From contig JAGFNK010000054.1 in NCBI GenBank assembly GCA_025769875.1, positions 1 through 64,000 on the forward strand: DNA of 64,000 nt, in the 5' to 3' direction. The stretch is from Russula earlei (Eukaryota; Basidiomycota; Agaricomycetes; Russulales; Russulaceae). Of this stretch, positions 21,773-31,428 are shown one piece after another (within the stretch, counting starts at the first letter, position 1; each line of letters opens with the position of its first letter). The notes below the pieces were generated by a model. That model saw only the letters and a program-made list of their open reading frames with translations. It made no database searches and was not told the origin of the DNA. The translations under genes and the position numbers were made by a program.

Positions 21773-21952
21773 ATGCTTCCATCAGTCTTCGTCCTCATCG
21801 CTCTGATGAGCTCGCCTGTGCTGGCGGCCTCAGTCTTCAACCGGAACAGTGACGGGGGAGAGGTACAGGCCCTGGCGAAGAGAGAAGTACCGGGTCTTGG
21901 TCAAATCGGGGGGATAACTTATTGGAAGATGCCCCCGAGAACAGATTCGTGA
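21773..21952 (+). CDS. Possible small secreted peptide precursor with a KR site
   Basis: A 59-codon ORF that is short but has gene-like order: TATA-like site, CT-rich leader, ATG, signal peptide, then a short polar tail. It begins MLPSVFVLIALMSSPVLAAS, a textbook hydrophobic signal sequence with an A-A-S cleavage region near residue 20. The remaining 39 residues include VQALAKRE, a dibasic KR after Leu-Ala that could be cut by a Kex2-type protease in the Golgi, and end ITYWKMPPRTDS. No introns are needed. It may alternatively be the first exon of a longer gene, or the remnant of one, since the neighbourhood is full of gene fragments. Function unknown. Confidence 0.4.
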   Translation: MLPSVFVLIALMSSPVLAASVFNRNSDGGEVQALAKREVPGLGQIGGITYWKMPPRTDS

Positions 21953-22404
21953 CACGGAGTACGAGGTGGCCAATGCCGGGTTTGGGTCAGGAGTTGACGT
22001 GTAGTCCACCGTAGGGCTTGCCCTCAAAGGGGGCGAGTCGAATCGATTGCCGCAATACCACAAACCGTTTCGCCTCTCATCTTAGTAAGATTATGAGGTG
22101 CAGTTGGCAGTATGCAAGTCAGGAGCGGTTCAAGAGCAACGAAGTACGGGCACGCAGCTTCGCGAATCCGATCAGAGTCATTATACAACGATTTTATGTA
22201 CAACTACTCAATTGTAATACCTATTCACGTGTGTGAGACACTGGACAAATTGTTAATTGTAAATCATAGATACAACACCAAGCTTGCAATCTGAGACGGC
22301 AAACTATCTTGTCTGTCAGACAGACACTGGTGTTCAAGTGAAGTGCTGGGTGAGCTGGCTTGCGTTTTGAGCCGATTCGAACCGTCCCATTTGTTTGTAG
22401 CCTT
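21953..22404. other. No supported gene
   Basis: Only short ORFs without features. The right end leads into the inverted partial duplication at 22,405. Confidence 0.3.
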
Positions 22405-22565
22405 ACTTACACCCTCGCATCGGAATGGCACCACGTCCTTAGTATCGCCAGATATTCGACAACCTCAAGAGGGGTGTCAATCAGATGCCCCTACGTCCCC
22501 TAATTCTGAACGAGTCTCGCGACAAGCCTAAAGAGGTGTTTTCTATTTACTTAGTGCACTTCGCC
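22405..22565 (+). repeat. Truncated inverted copy of the 25,741-26,222 gene region
   Basis: CGGAATGGCACCACGTCCTT followed directly by AGTATCGCCAGAT, GACAACCTCAAGAG, GAACGAGTCTCGCGACAAGC and CTAAAGAGGTGTTTTC matches the minus strand of 26,222-25,741. The stretch between 26,195 and 25,861 of the other copy is missing here. TCCTT stands at both edges of the missing piece in the longer copy, as expected for a deletion between short direct repeats. The copy carries the coding words MFDNLKSG-like and LNESRDKPKE, with substitutions. Confidence 0.75.
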
Positions 22566-22907
22566 GCGCGCACCATCAAACACCGCCCTGGTCGCAGCTC
22601 AGCGCGCGATCCAGAGACGCCGTCTTGCGAAGAGGAATCTTCACGCGAACCGTCAGACTGCTGGTCACGTCCAGTGCTTCCTTCATCTGACGAGCAGGTC
22701 GCGCTCGGTGACAAGGTGCCACGCGCCCCCGACACCATTGGGCATAGAATGCCTGCGAGCACGAGTAAGGCGCGCAAAGTTATGCAGTGGTTCCGCTCGT
22801 GCAGCAAGGGCCATGATCTCGACGACGACGGAGAAGCATCTGTGCCGCTGGGCAGGAAGCCATCCGTACGCGATGCATTCGTCGTCAGCGCGAACAATTT
22901 CATGTGA
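22566..22907 (+). pseudogene. Possible kinase-linker gene fragment
   Basis: An open frame ending at 22907 contains MPASTSKARKVMQWFRSCSK. From memory this resembles a segment in the C-terminal linker of a conserved Agaricomycete serine/threonine kinase, but no catalytic domain is present here and I cannot confirm it without a search. The frame runs in from the inverted duplication on the left, so the start is not its own. Confidence 0.3.
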
Positions 22908-23636
22908 CTGACTTGAACTCTTTGGCGCTAGGATTGCGACAGATCTGAATCCACAATTCTGCCTCCGAAAAAGCCGACTACGGAGCAGCAGGAGCTGGAG
23001 ATATTGAACCGCACCCGGATGACCAATCTGCTTTAACATCGACAAGTCAACTGCTACACAGTTTGGCAAGCCGTCGAAAGAGGACTTGTGCATTTTTTTC
23101 TTCTTGTCGACTTTCTCCCTCCCCATCGGTATCTAGCATCGTGTAAATCTCTCGAATGGTACAAGTCCTCTCCGAACAACCACCCTGTGCGTTGCGTTAT
23201 CCGCTCGTCCCCATCCTCCCCTCCACTAGCATTTGTAAACTTGGCTGACTTGTCTGCGCTTATCAGTATGACGTGCACATAATCGCTTACACGTTGCTAT
23301 TCCGGATTGTCAACAAATTCCACCAAGAAGTTTTCCCGGATCCCACCGTACCTAATAGCTTGAATCGCTCAATTGACTTCCGGGCAGTGACACTGGAGCA
23401 TGATTGACTATGGACCGGCTGTAGTCAGGAGTGGGCAGAGCGGTTTGAACGGGATTTGGACCTCTCCGGTACGTGGCACCCATCGGTTTGGCTATCTTGG
23501 ACTCGTCTGACGTCGCCCCCGATCTTCGCACATTACAGACGCCGCCTGCGAGTTCCGCGTCAAGCTTCTTCTATTGTATGTCTCTCTGGCATTTGTTTTG
23601 CCAGGTTCGCTGGCTCACATGTGTTTCTTTCGCATT
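22908..23636. other. Probably decayed upstream part of a transcription regulator
   Basis: Only broken short frames are seen. By position this could be the degraded middle of the regulator whose C-terminus follows at 23,640, but I cannot read convincing homology here. Confidence 0.3.
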
Positions 23637-23639
23637 ACA

Positions 23640-24338
23640 GCTACACCAATTACGCGAGGCTCGTCATGTTCTCTTTCGAGCTCCAAAATGCGTTCCAACG
23701 GGGCTTTGAAGCCAATGATGAGGTCTTCTTCACAAGGGTGAGAGATTCCACACCATCGTGCATTGTTGGCGTGACACCGGTATTCTTCAAGAGCCTGGAG
23801 AGCGCCAAGACTGTCGTCACGGTTCTCGTCGATTCCTTGGTCCCGACATGTTACATACATCTTGCACCAGATGGAGCGTGAAACTCTGGGCCACTTTGCT
23901 CTGAGCAAGACTAATGTTGAGATAGGGTATTTCGTATTTGCCGCGTTCGCCTTGGCGTTCATGCTCAAGGTACGCTGTCCCGCTTTCTATCGCCCCATGG
24001 TCTTGGTCGGAATTTTTGACTTGCATCTGCTATAGCTTCTACGCCCAGAATGCTCAAGGTTTATCATTCCGGGGCTTGAAACAGAGGTCTACCAAGTGAT
24101 CGAACGCCTCATTGCCATGATCGGGTCTCCCCAAATTGCAATTGATGAGCGCCACACACCAAAGTTCTACTCGCGCTTCCTGCCAAGCTTACTGGCGAAA
24201 CGTAAACGCGATGGCACGGCCCAAGGACGTATGCCTCGACAGGGACCACCACCATAGCAGATGCAGACCGGTTCGAATACGCCAAGGTACCAGCAACCAC
24301 CACAACCACCACAGCAACAGCAACAACGACAGCAGTAA
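23640..24338 (+). pseudogene. C-terminal fragment of a fungal Zn2Cys6-type transcription regulator
   Basis: Frames read ARLVMFSFELQNAFQRGFE, SAKTVVTVLVDSL, then after intron-like gaps YFVFAAFALAFMLK and LLRPECSRFIIPG, closing with IAIDERHTPKFYSRFLPSLL and AKRKRDG. I know this run from the C-terminal end of Agaricomycete fungal-specific transcription factors (expected form: IDDRHTPKLYSRFL). The intron with GTACGCTG...CTATAG (about 23970-24035) is well formed, but the one before it (about 23877-23925) lacks a usable donor in phase. TAG at 24255 interrupts a proline/glutamine-rich tail that would otherwise run to TAA 24336-24338. No zinc cluster or start region is found upstream, so the gene is truncated. 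Confidence 0.6.
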
Positions 24339-24470
24339 CCATATTACCGCCGCAGAACACAATCTCGTCGTTACTATCCTGTACTGTTGTGGTTGTTTGC
24401 TTCTCTCTCTGCATTGGCTTTCTGTGTTGTAATCGTCGTTTATTGCTTTTTGTACGTATACAAGGTATCG

Positions 24471-26125
24471 TCAATGAATCAAATCCACATTTATAGATTT
24501 CTCTAAATGGGTTGTGTTATCTGGCTCAGCTATCGCCGACTTATGGATATCAGAGTAGTCCCTGTCCTCGCAATTACCGAACCCACCCCTACTACTATGA
24601 CATCCCATGCCGACCTCTAAACGGATCCCTGGAGTAGTGCTGCGCTTGCATTTGCAGTTGAGCCAGGGCCCGAGCTTGCCCTCGGTTGAAAGGTTAACGT
24701 TCATTGGCGACGAATATGTTGTCGATGTCGTGTTCGGAATCATTGGTATTCCCGGTTTCCAAGGTGTTGCGACTTGTGGTGCACATTGTGAGTTCGTAGA
24801 TGGTGTCGACTGAGGGGTCGCAGACACGGCGGGCGTCGGTTGCGGCTTTGTATTGGAATTCGGCGCGGAGTCATGAGGCTGCGATGGTCCCTGCACCTGC
24901 CCCAACGCCAGAAATTTTTTCGCCTGCATCACTTTCATCACAAACTCACGACCCTTTTTGTACACGGCCATCTGCTGAGCGAGCGTGATGTTGTACTGTT
25001 TCGCCTCCTCGGTACGCACGGCTTGTGCCGCCTCCATTGGCCTGTTACGCATCTCGGTGATGCGTATCTCCACTTGCTTGAGTTTAACCTGCAAATCTAC
25101 AACATCGGCAGTTTGCGATTGCCCTAGATTGAGGGGTAGTGAAGGAGGTTGAGGTTGAGGTTGCATTGGCCAGTTGTACTTGGGGCTGTGATGTAGTCAG
25201 CGATTGGACGGTCGTGTCAGATTAGGCAGTGAGGGCGCCTGCTGTGGCGAATTTGGTTTAGAGGGAAGGGGACGATTCTGCACTGATGCGGCCGCAAGTT
25301 CCGGTGTGGGTTGAGTGAGATCAACGACACCCGATTCTGGTGGTTCGCGGGGAAGGATGTTTCGGTGAAGAGGCTTGAGGCGCCGGGGAGGCTAAAGCAG
25401 AGGATGGTGGAGCAGAGGCGGGGGCTGGAAGGACCAAGGGACTAGATTGTGTGATTGGTTTTTTTGCAGCGGCCAAGGCCGGGGACGCGGTCTGTGAGGG
25501 AGGTTTCACAACTTTCGGGCCGGGTGAGAGCATTGCTCAGCGGGAGTCTCTGCAGGACGCTTGGCTGGGATTGTAGGTGGGACTGCGGCTGAGATAGAAC
25601 CATGAGCAGCCGTATAGAGTGGGAGTGATCGGTCAAGGCAGTACCTCTGGGTTTAGGCGACGGCGTAAAGCCCGATAATAGGACGGTCAATACGGGTGCT
25701 TGGCATCGGTCCGGATGTCAAGTCGCGAAGTGCCCTAAGTAACAAGAAAACACCTCTTTAGGCTTGTCGCGAGACTCGTTCAGAGTTAGGGGACGTAGGG
25801 TCTTCTGATTGACACCACTCTTGAGGTTGTCGAACATCTGGCGATACTAAGGATGCATCGAGACAGACAGAAATCCAGATACCTCTATTGCCGCAGCATA
25901 GCCCTCAAGTGCAGCCATCCCCAAGGACCCAACGGTGACGGTGCGACCTATCGCGAGTCTCGTCGGGTCTTCCTTCAGCTCATCGGGCACGCCTGAAGCG
26001 AAGAAACGATTGATGAAAAGCGGGGACCCAACGCAATCGGGGGGCCCGTACGAAGGATTCCAAGGCGGAGTTGGTGAGAAGATGGGATCTTTAAGAGCGA
26101 ATTCGAAAGCTGGATAGGAAACAGA
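24471..26125 (-). CDS. Unrecognised multi-exon protein, Pro/Gln-rich centre
   Basis: I do not recognise this gene. An N-terminal frame (about 26125-25890) reads FSPTPPWNPSYGPPDCVGSP then LAIGRTVTVGSLGMAALEGY, followed by an intron-like GTATCTGG...CTTAG and MFDNLKSGVNQKT, LNESRDKPKE. After GTGTTTTC a long gap leads into proline/serine/alanine-rich frames (25690-25321) with at least one frame change, then 25166-24471 reads VEIRITEMRNRPMEAAQAV and YKKGREFVMKVMQAKKFLAL, probably a coiled coil, with a low-complexity tail. A start codon is not certain. Part of it is duplicated in inverted orientation at 22,405-22,565. Frame changes in the centre could be introns or damage. Confidence 0.35.
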
Positions 26126-26334
26126 GCTTTACATGTGGGGAGGAAGTACCCCCTGCGAGACGATGAAGGAGTTGAGGCAGGTAGAGGTCAAGGACGTGGT
26201 GCCATTCCGATGTAAGTAAGGTGAGCGTCACTATAGTATTTCTACTTCTTATGCTTCGATTGTGGTGTATTGCCTCACCAATACGCGTTATGTCTCGCTC
26301 GATTTCAACTAAGCATGCTTATATCAATTGCAAC

Positions 26335-28476
26335 ATGATACGCATCCCCGAGCACATGGACATCCGCCTCACAGAGGTCGAGACACAACTCTGTACCCTT
26401 TTGGATGAATGTACAAAGCACTTGGCCAAGAAGGGCACGTATACGTCTTGCCGCATTGCCGGGGGTTGGGTGCGGGACAAGGTGTGGGAGTGCTTGCCTC
26501 GAGTTGTTGAATGACATTGACCACTTGCAGCTATTAGGATATGACAGTCATGACATAGACATCGCACTTGAGAACATGACGGGCCATGCGTTCGCCCTTG
26601 AGTTCACGGAGTTCGCTAGCAGGGTCAAGCGCCTCCCCGTAAAGTCGGTTGCTGTCGTCAAGGGTAATCCTGGACAGTCGAAGCACCTAGAAACGGCCAA
26701 GACCACCGTTCTGGGCCTTGACCTCGACTTTGTGAATCTACGAGACGAGGCGTATGCAGACGACAGCCGCATACCTACGAACGTTGTGAGTCATCATCTC
26801 CATGATTACTTTTCCGTATATCGAAAGATCATTCCAGACGTTCGGTACGCCACTGCAAGACGCCTTACGTCGAGACATCACGAATAAACTCGCTATTTTA
26901 CAACGTGCACACGAGGTCTGTCGAGGACCACTGCAATAACGTAATTTTGTTCTCCACGCGCAGACGCGTTGATCGACTGAACGACAAGTATTAGGGCCTT
27001 GATGACTTGAAGAATGGGATCATTCGGACACCCCTCCCGCCAAAACAGACATTCTTAGATGACCCTTTACGAGTCATTCGATGCGTTCGATTCGCCAGCC
27101 GGTTCGGTTTTGAACTTGTGTCTGAGTTGCGGGAGTCAGCCCGGGATGGCGAGATCCAGGTGCGCTTTGGTGTTCCTATCAAATGTCGGAGCAGTCTGAT
27201 ATCTGATATTATCTGTGGTGCCCAGGCAGCCCTATTACAGAAGATAACCAGGGAACGGGTGGGAGAAGAGGTAGACAAGATGATGGGAGGTACGATACTG
27301 CACCGTCTTCATAGATGTTGGCCTGAAGACTCTGTCCACAGGCAGAAATCCCCTCTTGTCACTCAGACTACTGGACGATTTATCATTGTTCCCTCTCGTC
27401 TTCCACATACCACAAGCCATCGAGTCGACACTCTCTTCCCAGCCGTCATCACCGTCGCTCGCCCTTGCAGCCGTGTCTATCCTCCGGACCTTTCGTCGGC
27501 CCGATTCTTCGCTTTTTCGTCACCCTCCGATCCATCCGCTAATTTTATCCGGACTCACCTCGTCGACCTCTGTCGTTCCGCGACTGTACATGGCATGTGC
27601 GCTCACCCCGTACAGGGGTATCACGTACGTCGACAAGAAATCGAAAGAGCGCTCAGCAGTCGAAGCCGTAATCCGGGAAGGCTTAAAGGTCGGGAACGAA
27701 GAACCACTATTTAGATGGCATCCCCGCTCTCTTCTCTGCGTCTGAGATGCTCAAGTCACCAGACATCGAAGGCGACAAGTTCAAAACTCCTTCTGAACGC
27801 GTCGCAATAGGTCTGTGGCCGATACTGATATTTGTTGTCCCATCCCAGCTAAAGGTTGTGGTGTATCACTCAAAGGCCTACTCCTTCGCCACAACTCCGT
27901 GCATGACGCCCACATTGACGCGCACTGGACGACATCGCTGCTCTTTTCCCTCATTCAAGAACTTGTAGATTGCTATGATCCCTCGGAAGATAATTTCAAC
28001 GGCATGCGCTCAGTCACACGTGCCCCCGCTGAATCCACTCACAGAGAGTGCCTTTCTTACAGTAGACGACGCGACAAAAGTGGTTGAAACATATAATCGC
28101 TTCGTGGAACGCGTCGACGAGTTAGGACTACAAGAGGATGTATACGCGAAGCCGATTCTCGACGTAAGTCCCGCTACTGTGATATTCCGTGGCAGAACCT
28201 CGATACCTGCTACATTTGACGTTGACATCTCAGGGACACGAGATCGTGCGAATCCTCGGTGCGCCCAAACCGGGCCAATGGACCGGCAAAGTGCTTGCTG
28301 AGGTCATCAAGTGGCAACTCGACCATCCTGGGGAGACAAAAGGGCAGTGCGGCGAATGGCTCAAGGCAGGGCTTGCAGCAGGGCGTATCTCGATAGAAGA
28401 TGTAGCGCCGAATACCGAGGCGAAGCGCCAAAGACGCGGCCTCAAGGGGACCGCGGCAAAGAAAACAAGAACGTGA
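26335..28476 (+). CDS. CCA1: CCA tRNA nucleotidyltransferase, with two apparent frameshifts
   Basis: Adds the CCA end to tRNAs. Class II nucleotidyltransferase motifs are clear: RIAGGWVRDK joined across a 49-nt intron (26482-26530) to LLGYDSHDIDIAL (metal-binding DxD), FVNLRDEAY, FGTPLQDALRRDI, then DDPLRVIRCVRFASRFGF (ERR-type region). The C-terminal part reads LRLLDDLSLFPLVF and DGIPALFSASEMLKSPDI, ending KKTRT. Typical introns of 49-70 nt split it; the one at 28002-28062 starts with GC, not GT. As given, one extra A near 26883 (frame should read ITINSLFYNV) and one extra base near 27700 (EGLKVGNENHYLDG) break the frame. CCA addition is essential, so these are sequencing errors, a dead allele, or there is another copy. 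The start at 26335 is chosen by family length; 26290 is an alternative. Confidence 0.85.
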
Positions 28477-28746
28477 TGTGCATTGGAACTGAACACCTTG
28501 TACATTCATACACAGGAGCGATGTGCCCATGAGAGGAAAGATTGCTAATTGCAAGCGATACCGAAGCACGATGATAAGTGGATCTGTACAGGCGCGAGGC
28601 AAAGTATAACCGAAACGGAGGCATGGTTCTACAAATAGGTGGTCCATACAACAGGTGGTAAGAGTATTAAATCGCGTGGCCGCGAGGCCAGCAGTCTGGA
28701 CTCCGCGACAATTCAACGTTTAAGGGGTGAAGGTCATAGATCCACT
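28477..28746. other. Convergent 3' regions of CCA1 and the HMG-box gene
   Basis: The 270 bp between two stop codons must hold both 3' untranslated regions. No ORF or RNA gene is seen. Confidence 0.5.
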
Positions 28747-30180
28747 TCAGTAAGCACCGCAGGTGACGACAGTGTCGAAAAATCCCCCGTCGTTCGGGCC
28801 GTATATGTTGCATTCGTCAACGATGCGATCGGAGCCTATGGTTGGCATGTCGAAGAAATCCCAATCAGGAAGGGGCGACAGCGCGAGCGCGAGACTGTGT
28901 TCGACTTCAAGGGTGCTGGTTGTGGAAGGGCCTGGCGAGAAACACCCTCCTATGGTGGATTGGGTATCTATGTCGCAAGCATCTGGGGTGGGCGATCCAA
29001 ACTTCACCTCAGGGTCACCGGAAATGAAGCTGGAATAGTCGATGCCCTCGGTGCATGGAGGGTGTGGATTAGTATCATCGAAGGGAATGTCTTCATCGTC
29101 AGTAAGCGGATGAGGCAGGACGTTGTGGTACGACTCGGCTTCCTTATATTTCTGGCGAGGGGTCAGTGTTCTGCAAGAGAGAGTGATTGACGCAGGACCC
29201 ACATCTGGAACCCCGTCCAGCACTGGATCATCTAGATTGAGAATGGACACCGAAGGGCTGGGAAAGAAACTAGCGCCGAGGGGGCGGAAGCGGGGCTTCG
29301 GAGGGTAGCCAGGGAGATCGCAGTCCCAGGGGTATCCTAGTTCGAGCGAGGGAGACCGCATACCGGGAATCTCCTGCAGCAGGTTGGGAGCGGGAGGTGT
29401 GGAAGGCGAAGACGAGGACTCGGAAGAGGAAGGGGTCGAGTGAGAAGACGCGACGGGGGCATCGACGTGCACGGCGCCAGGGCCACCCGCGGGGACAGGT
29501 CTCGCTTCCTTTGACGATGGCGTGGCCTTGAGGCCTCCTTTGGTGGTCGCCGCAGCCTGTTTGACCCTGGCCTTCCCCTTGGTCTTGGACGGTTTCTTCG
29601 GGGCTCGCGACGAGGGCGCGTACTTGTAGTCGGGGTTGCGTTCGGCATGCTCGCGCTTGGCGATGTCGGCGACTTGTTTGAACGGGGCCCTGGCCTGCTC
29701 GCTCATGACCCCCCAGCTCCGCGCGGCGAGACGGCTGACGCAGCTGAGGTTCTTCTCGTCCTTGTTTTCGAGCTGCTTCGTGTACCACACGTAGGAGCGA
29801 TAGACCATGAAGGCGTTCGGGGGGCGAGCTACGTGCTCCTTGTCGCGGCCGCGACCGCGCCTGTGAGTAGAGCTGCGCGGGTTGTCGTGGTCGAAGATGA
29901 CGTCCAAGGCTGGGCAGTTCTTGACGATGTCCTGGAGACCGGGATGAAGATTCTGGATCGCGTTCACGCGAGCGTACGAGGCGTTCGCTGCCGGGCGAGG
30001 ACGTTGGCGAGGGGCCGTGGAAGGTGCGTTCATGTGGACGGGCATGAAAGGCGAATATGTGTGCACGCGTGTATGCCGGAGGGGATTGGGTATGAGTGGG
30101 ATGGAGGGAAAGGATGGTGGTACCGGGACGAGCGCGGTAGGAGGAACAAAGGCTGTTTTAAAGCAAAATAGGCGCGGCAT
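28747..30180 (-). CDS. HMG-box (MATA-HMG type) transcription factor
   Basis: A 477-residue intronless ORF. One HMG box lies at residues about 117-187: VARPPNAFMVYRSYVW with the conserved RPPNAFM start, then SRLAARSWGVMSEQARAPF and KREHAERNPDYKY. It is followed by a basic, lysine-rich stretch (APKKPSKTKGKARVK), a Ser/Pro-rich region and an acidic/aromatic C-terminus that could activate transcription. DNA binding in the nucleus is expected. The annotated Met at 30180 opens a proline-rich leader; Met46 or Met50 (PVHMNAPSTAPRQ) are plausible true starts. No homeodomain or pheromone genes are near, so this is not evidence for a mating-type locus. The 3' end converges with CCA1. Confidence 0.85.
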   Translation of the reverse strand: MPRLFCFKTAFVPPTALVPVPPSFPSIPLIPNPLRHTRVHTYSPFMPVHMNAPSTAPRQRPRPAANASYARVNAIQNLHPGLQDIVKNCPALDVIFDHDNPRSSTHRRGRGRDKEHVARPPNAFMVYRSYVWYTKQLENKDEKNLSCVSRLAARSWGVMSEQARAPFKQVADIAKREHAERNPDYKYAPSSRAPKKPSKTKGKARVKQAAATTKGGLKATPSSKEARPVPAGGPGAVHVDAPVASSHSTPSSSESSSSPSTPPAPNLLQEIPGMRSPSLELGYPWDCDLPGYPPKPRFRPLGASFFPSPSVSILNLDDPVLDGVPDVGPASITLSCRTLTPRQKYKEAESYHNVLPHPLTDDEDIPFDDTNPHPPCTEGIDYSSFISGDPEVKFGSPTPDACDIDTQSTIGGCFSPGPSTTSTLEVEHSLALALSPLPDWDFFDMPTIGSDRIVDECNIYGPNDGGFFDTVVTCGAY

Positions 30181-31428
30181 TGGGAACGTGGCTTAACAGT
30201 ACCCATGATGACCGTTCCCGAGCGTTTGGGAATCGACACCATCGCCCATGCTCGTGCCCTAATCGGGAAACCCTCATCGACGACCCACCAGACGCCCTCG
30301 ATTGCCATATCGAGTATCCCAGGCACAATCCCCCCCTTTTGGTTCCGTCTCATCGTCTTCGTCCAAGGACGAGTCTGCGTCAAATTGGGGAGGACATGGT
30401 GCAGGACATATGGGAAATAACGTAGCACAACATTTAGAAGATAAAACAACATTTTGCCATTTCTTGTAGAGTTTATGTGCCGGAGCGGCATTCTCATCTG
30501 ATAACTCACCTCGCGCGGATCTGGATTTTCAACGCCGCGATTCCTGCCTTCCGCGACGTCATCGAGAGAGCAGATCTCTACCGTCGGCGACGGTCTGAAC
30601 GCGATCCTACACGACAGCTCCCTCTGATTTCGCGAAAAGTGGCACGAGGACGCGTTAAATGGTCGCGATGAGGCATCGAACCGCTCGTTTGCTGGCCAAG
30701 TGTCCATGTTTTCCGTTTTCTGGGCAGGACTTCGAATCGCGCGCCGGGGATATATGCAGACGACGCATTCCGATTGGTCTACAGCGACCGTACCAAAAAT
30801 GGCGGACAATAGGACATGCCACGTTCAGCACTACCTCTTAAGGTGTTGTGAGAATCTCCTTCCCAATTGATCACGACATGCGGCAGCCTCATCGAACAGA
30901 TGGAATCTGAACCCTGTGAGCACCAAATGCGTGGGCATGGTTTGGCTGACAGCCTCATCTCACTTAGATGTGCTTAGACGTGTGGGTGGCACAATCTATT
31001 CTTTCCCTCAAATATTTTATTTTCATTCTCTACCCTTGAAATTTGGATTTCATGTGTACATTGGGTGCATATATCTGTTATAAATTTGTGATAGGTGTGA
31101 CGCGAGAGAAAGGCAACGCAAAAGCTGATGGAGATCGTCTTTGCGGTAGTATAAGAAGATAAGATCGTTGTGAATCTTTCATTGTGCTTTGTCATCATCA
31201 GCACAGCAGCAGATAAGATCTTCAGGATACCTCACAAATGTACTTGCTTCAAGCATCACTGTATGTGTTTGTCACACTAGCAGTACCTCTAGGCCTTTTC
31301 TCTCCTAATTAAACTTTTGCTTTTTTCATACCCTGATTTTCAGATTTTCACTGCAGATAGTGATAACCGCGACGACTGGTAATAGTCACGTGATATTGGG
31401 ACAATTGCACGTGACAAATATCAGGTTA
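30181..31428. other. HMG gene promoter region and spacer
   Basis: About 1.25 kb between the 5' end of the HMG-box gene and the 3' end of ROK1, which are transcribed in the same direction. Short ORFs on both strands lack features. A palindromic-looking CACGTGATATTGGG...GCACGTGACA pair (31387-31414) carries two CACGTG cores, a possible bHLH-factor site. No gene is supported. Confidence 0.4.

Noticed and set aside
29270..29788. Minus-strand ORFs inside the HMG-box gene
   Set aside because: They are alternate frames of the same strand with Pro/Arg bias caused by GC-rich sequence.
28747..30180. Mating-type (A or MATA) locus
   Set aside because: Only one HMG box is present; no homeodomain pair, pheromone or receptor genes are near.
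31387..31414. Functional regulatory palindrome with two CACGTG cores
   Set aside because: The position is 3' of ROK1 and over 1 kb from the nearest start codon; kept only as a note within the spacer entry.
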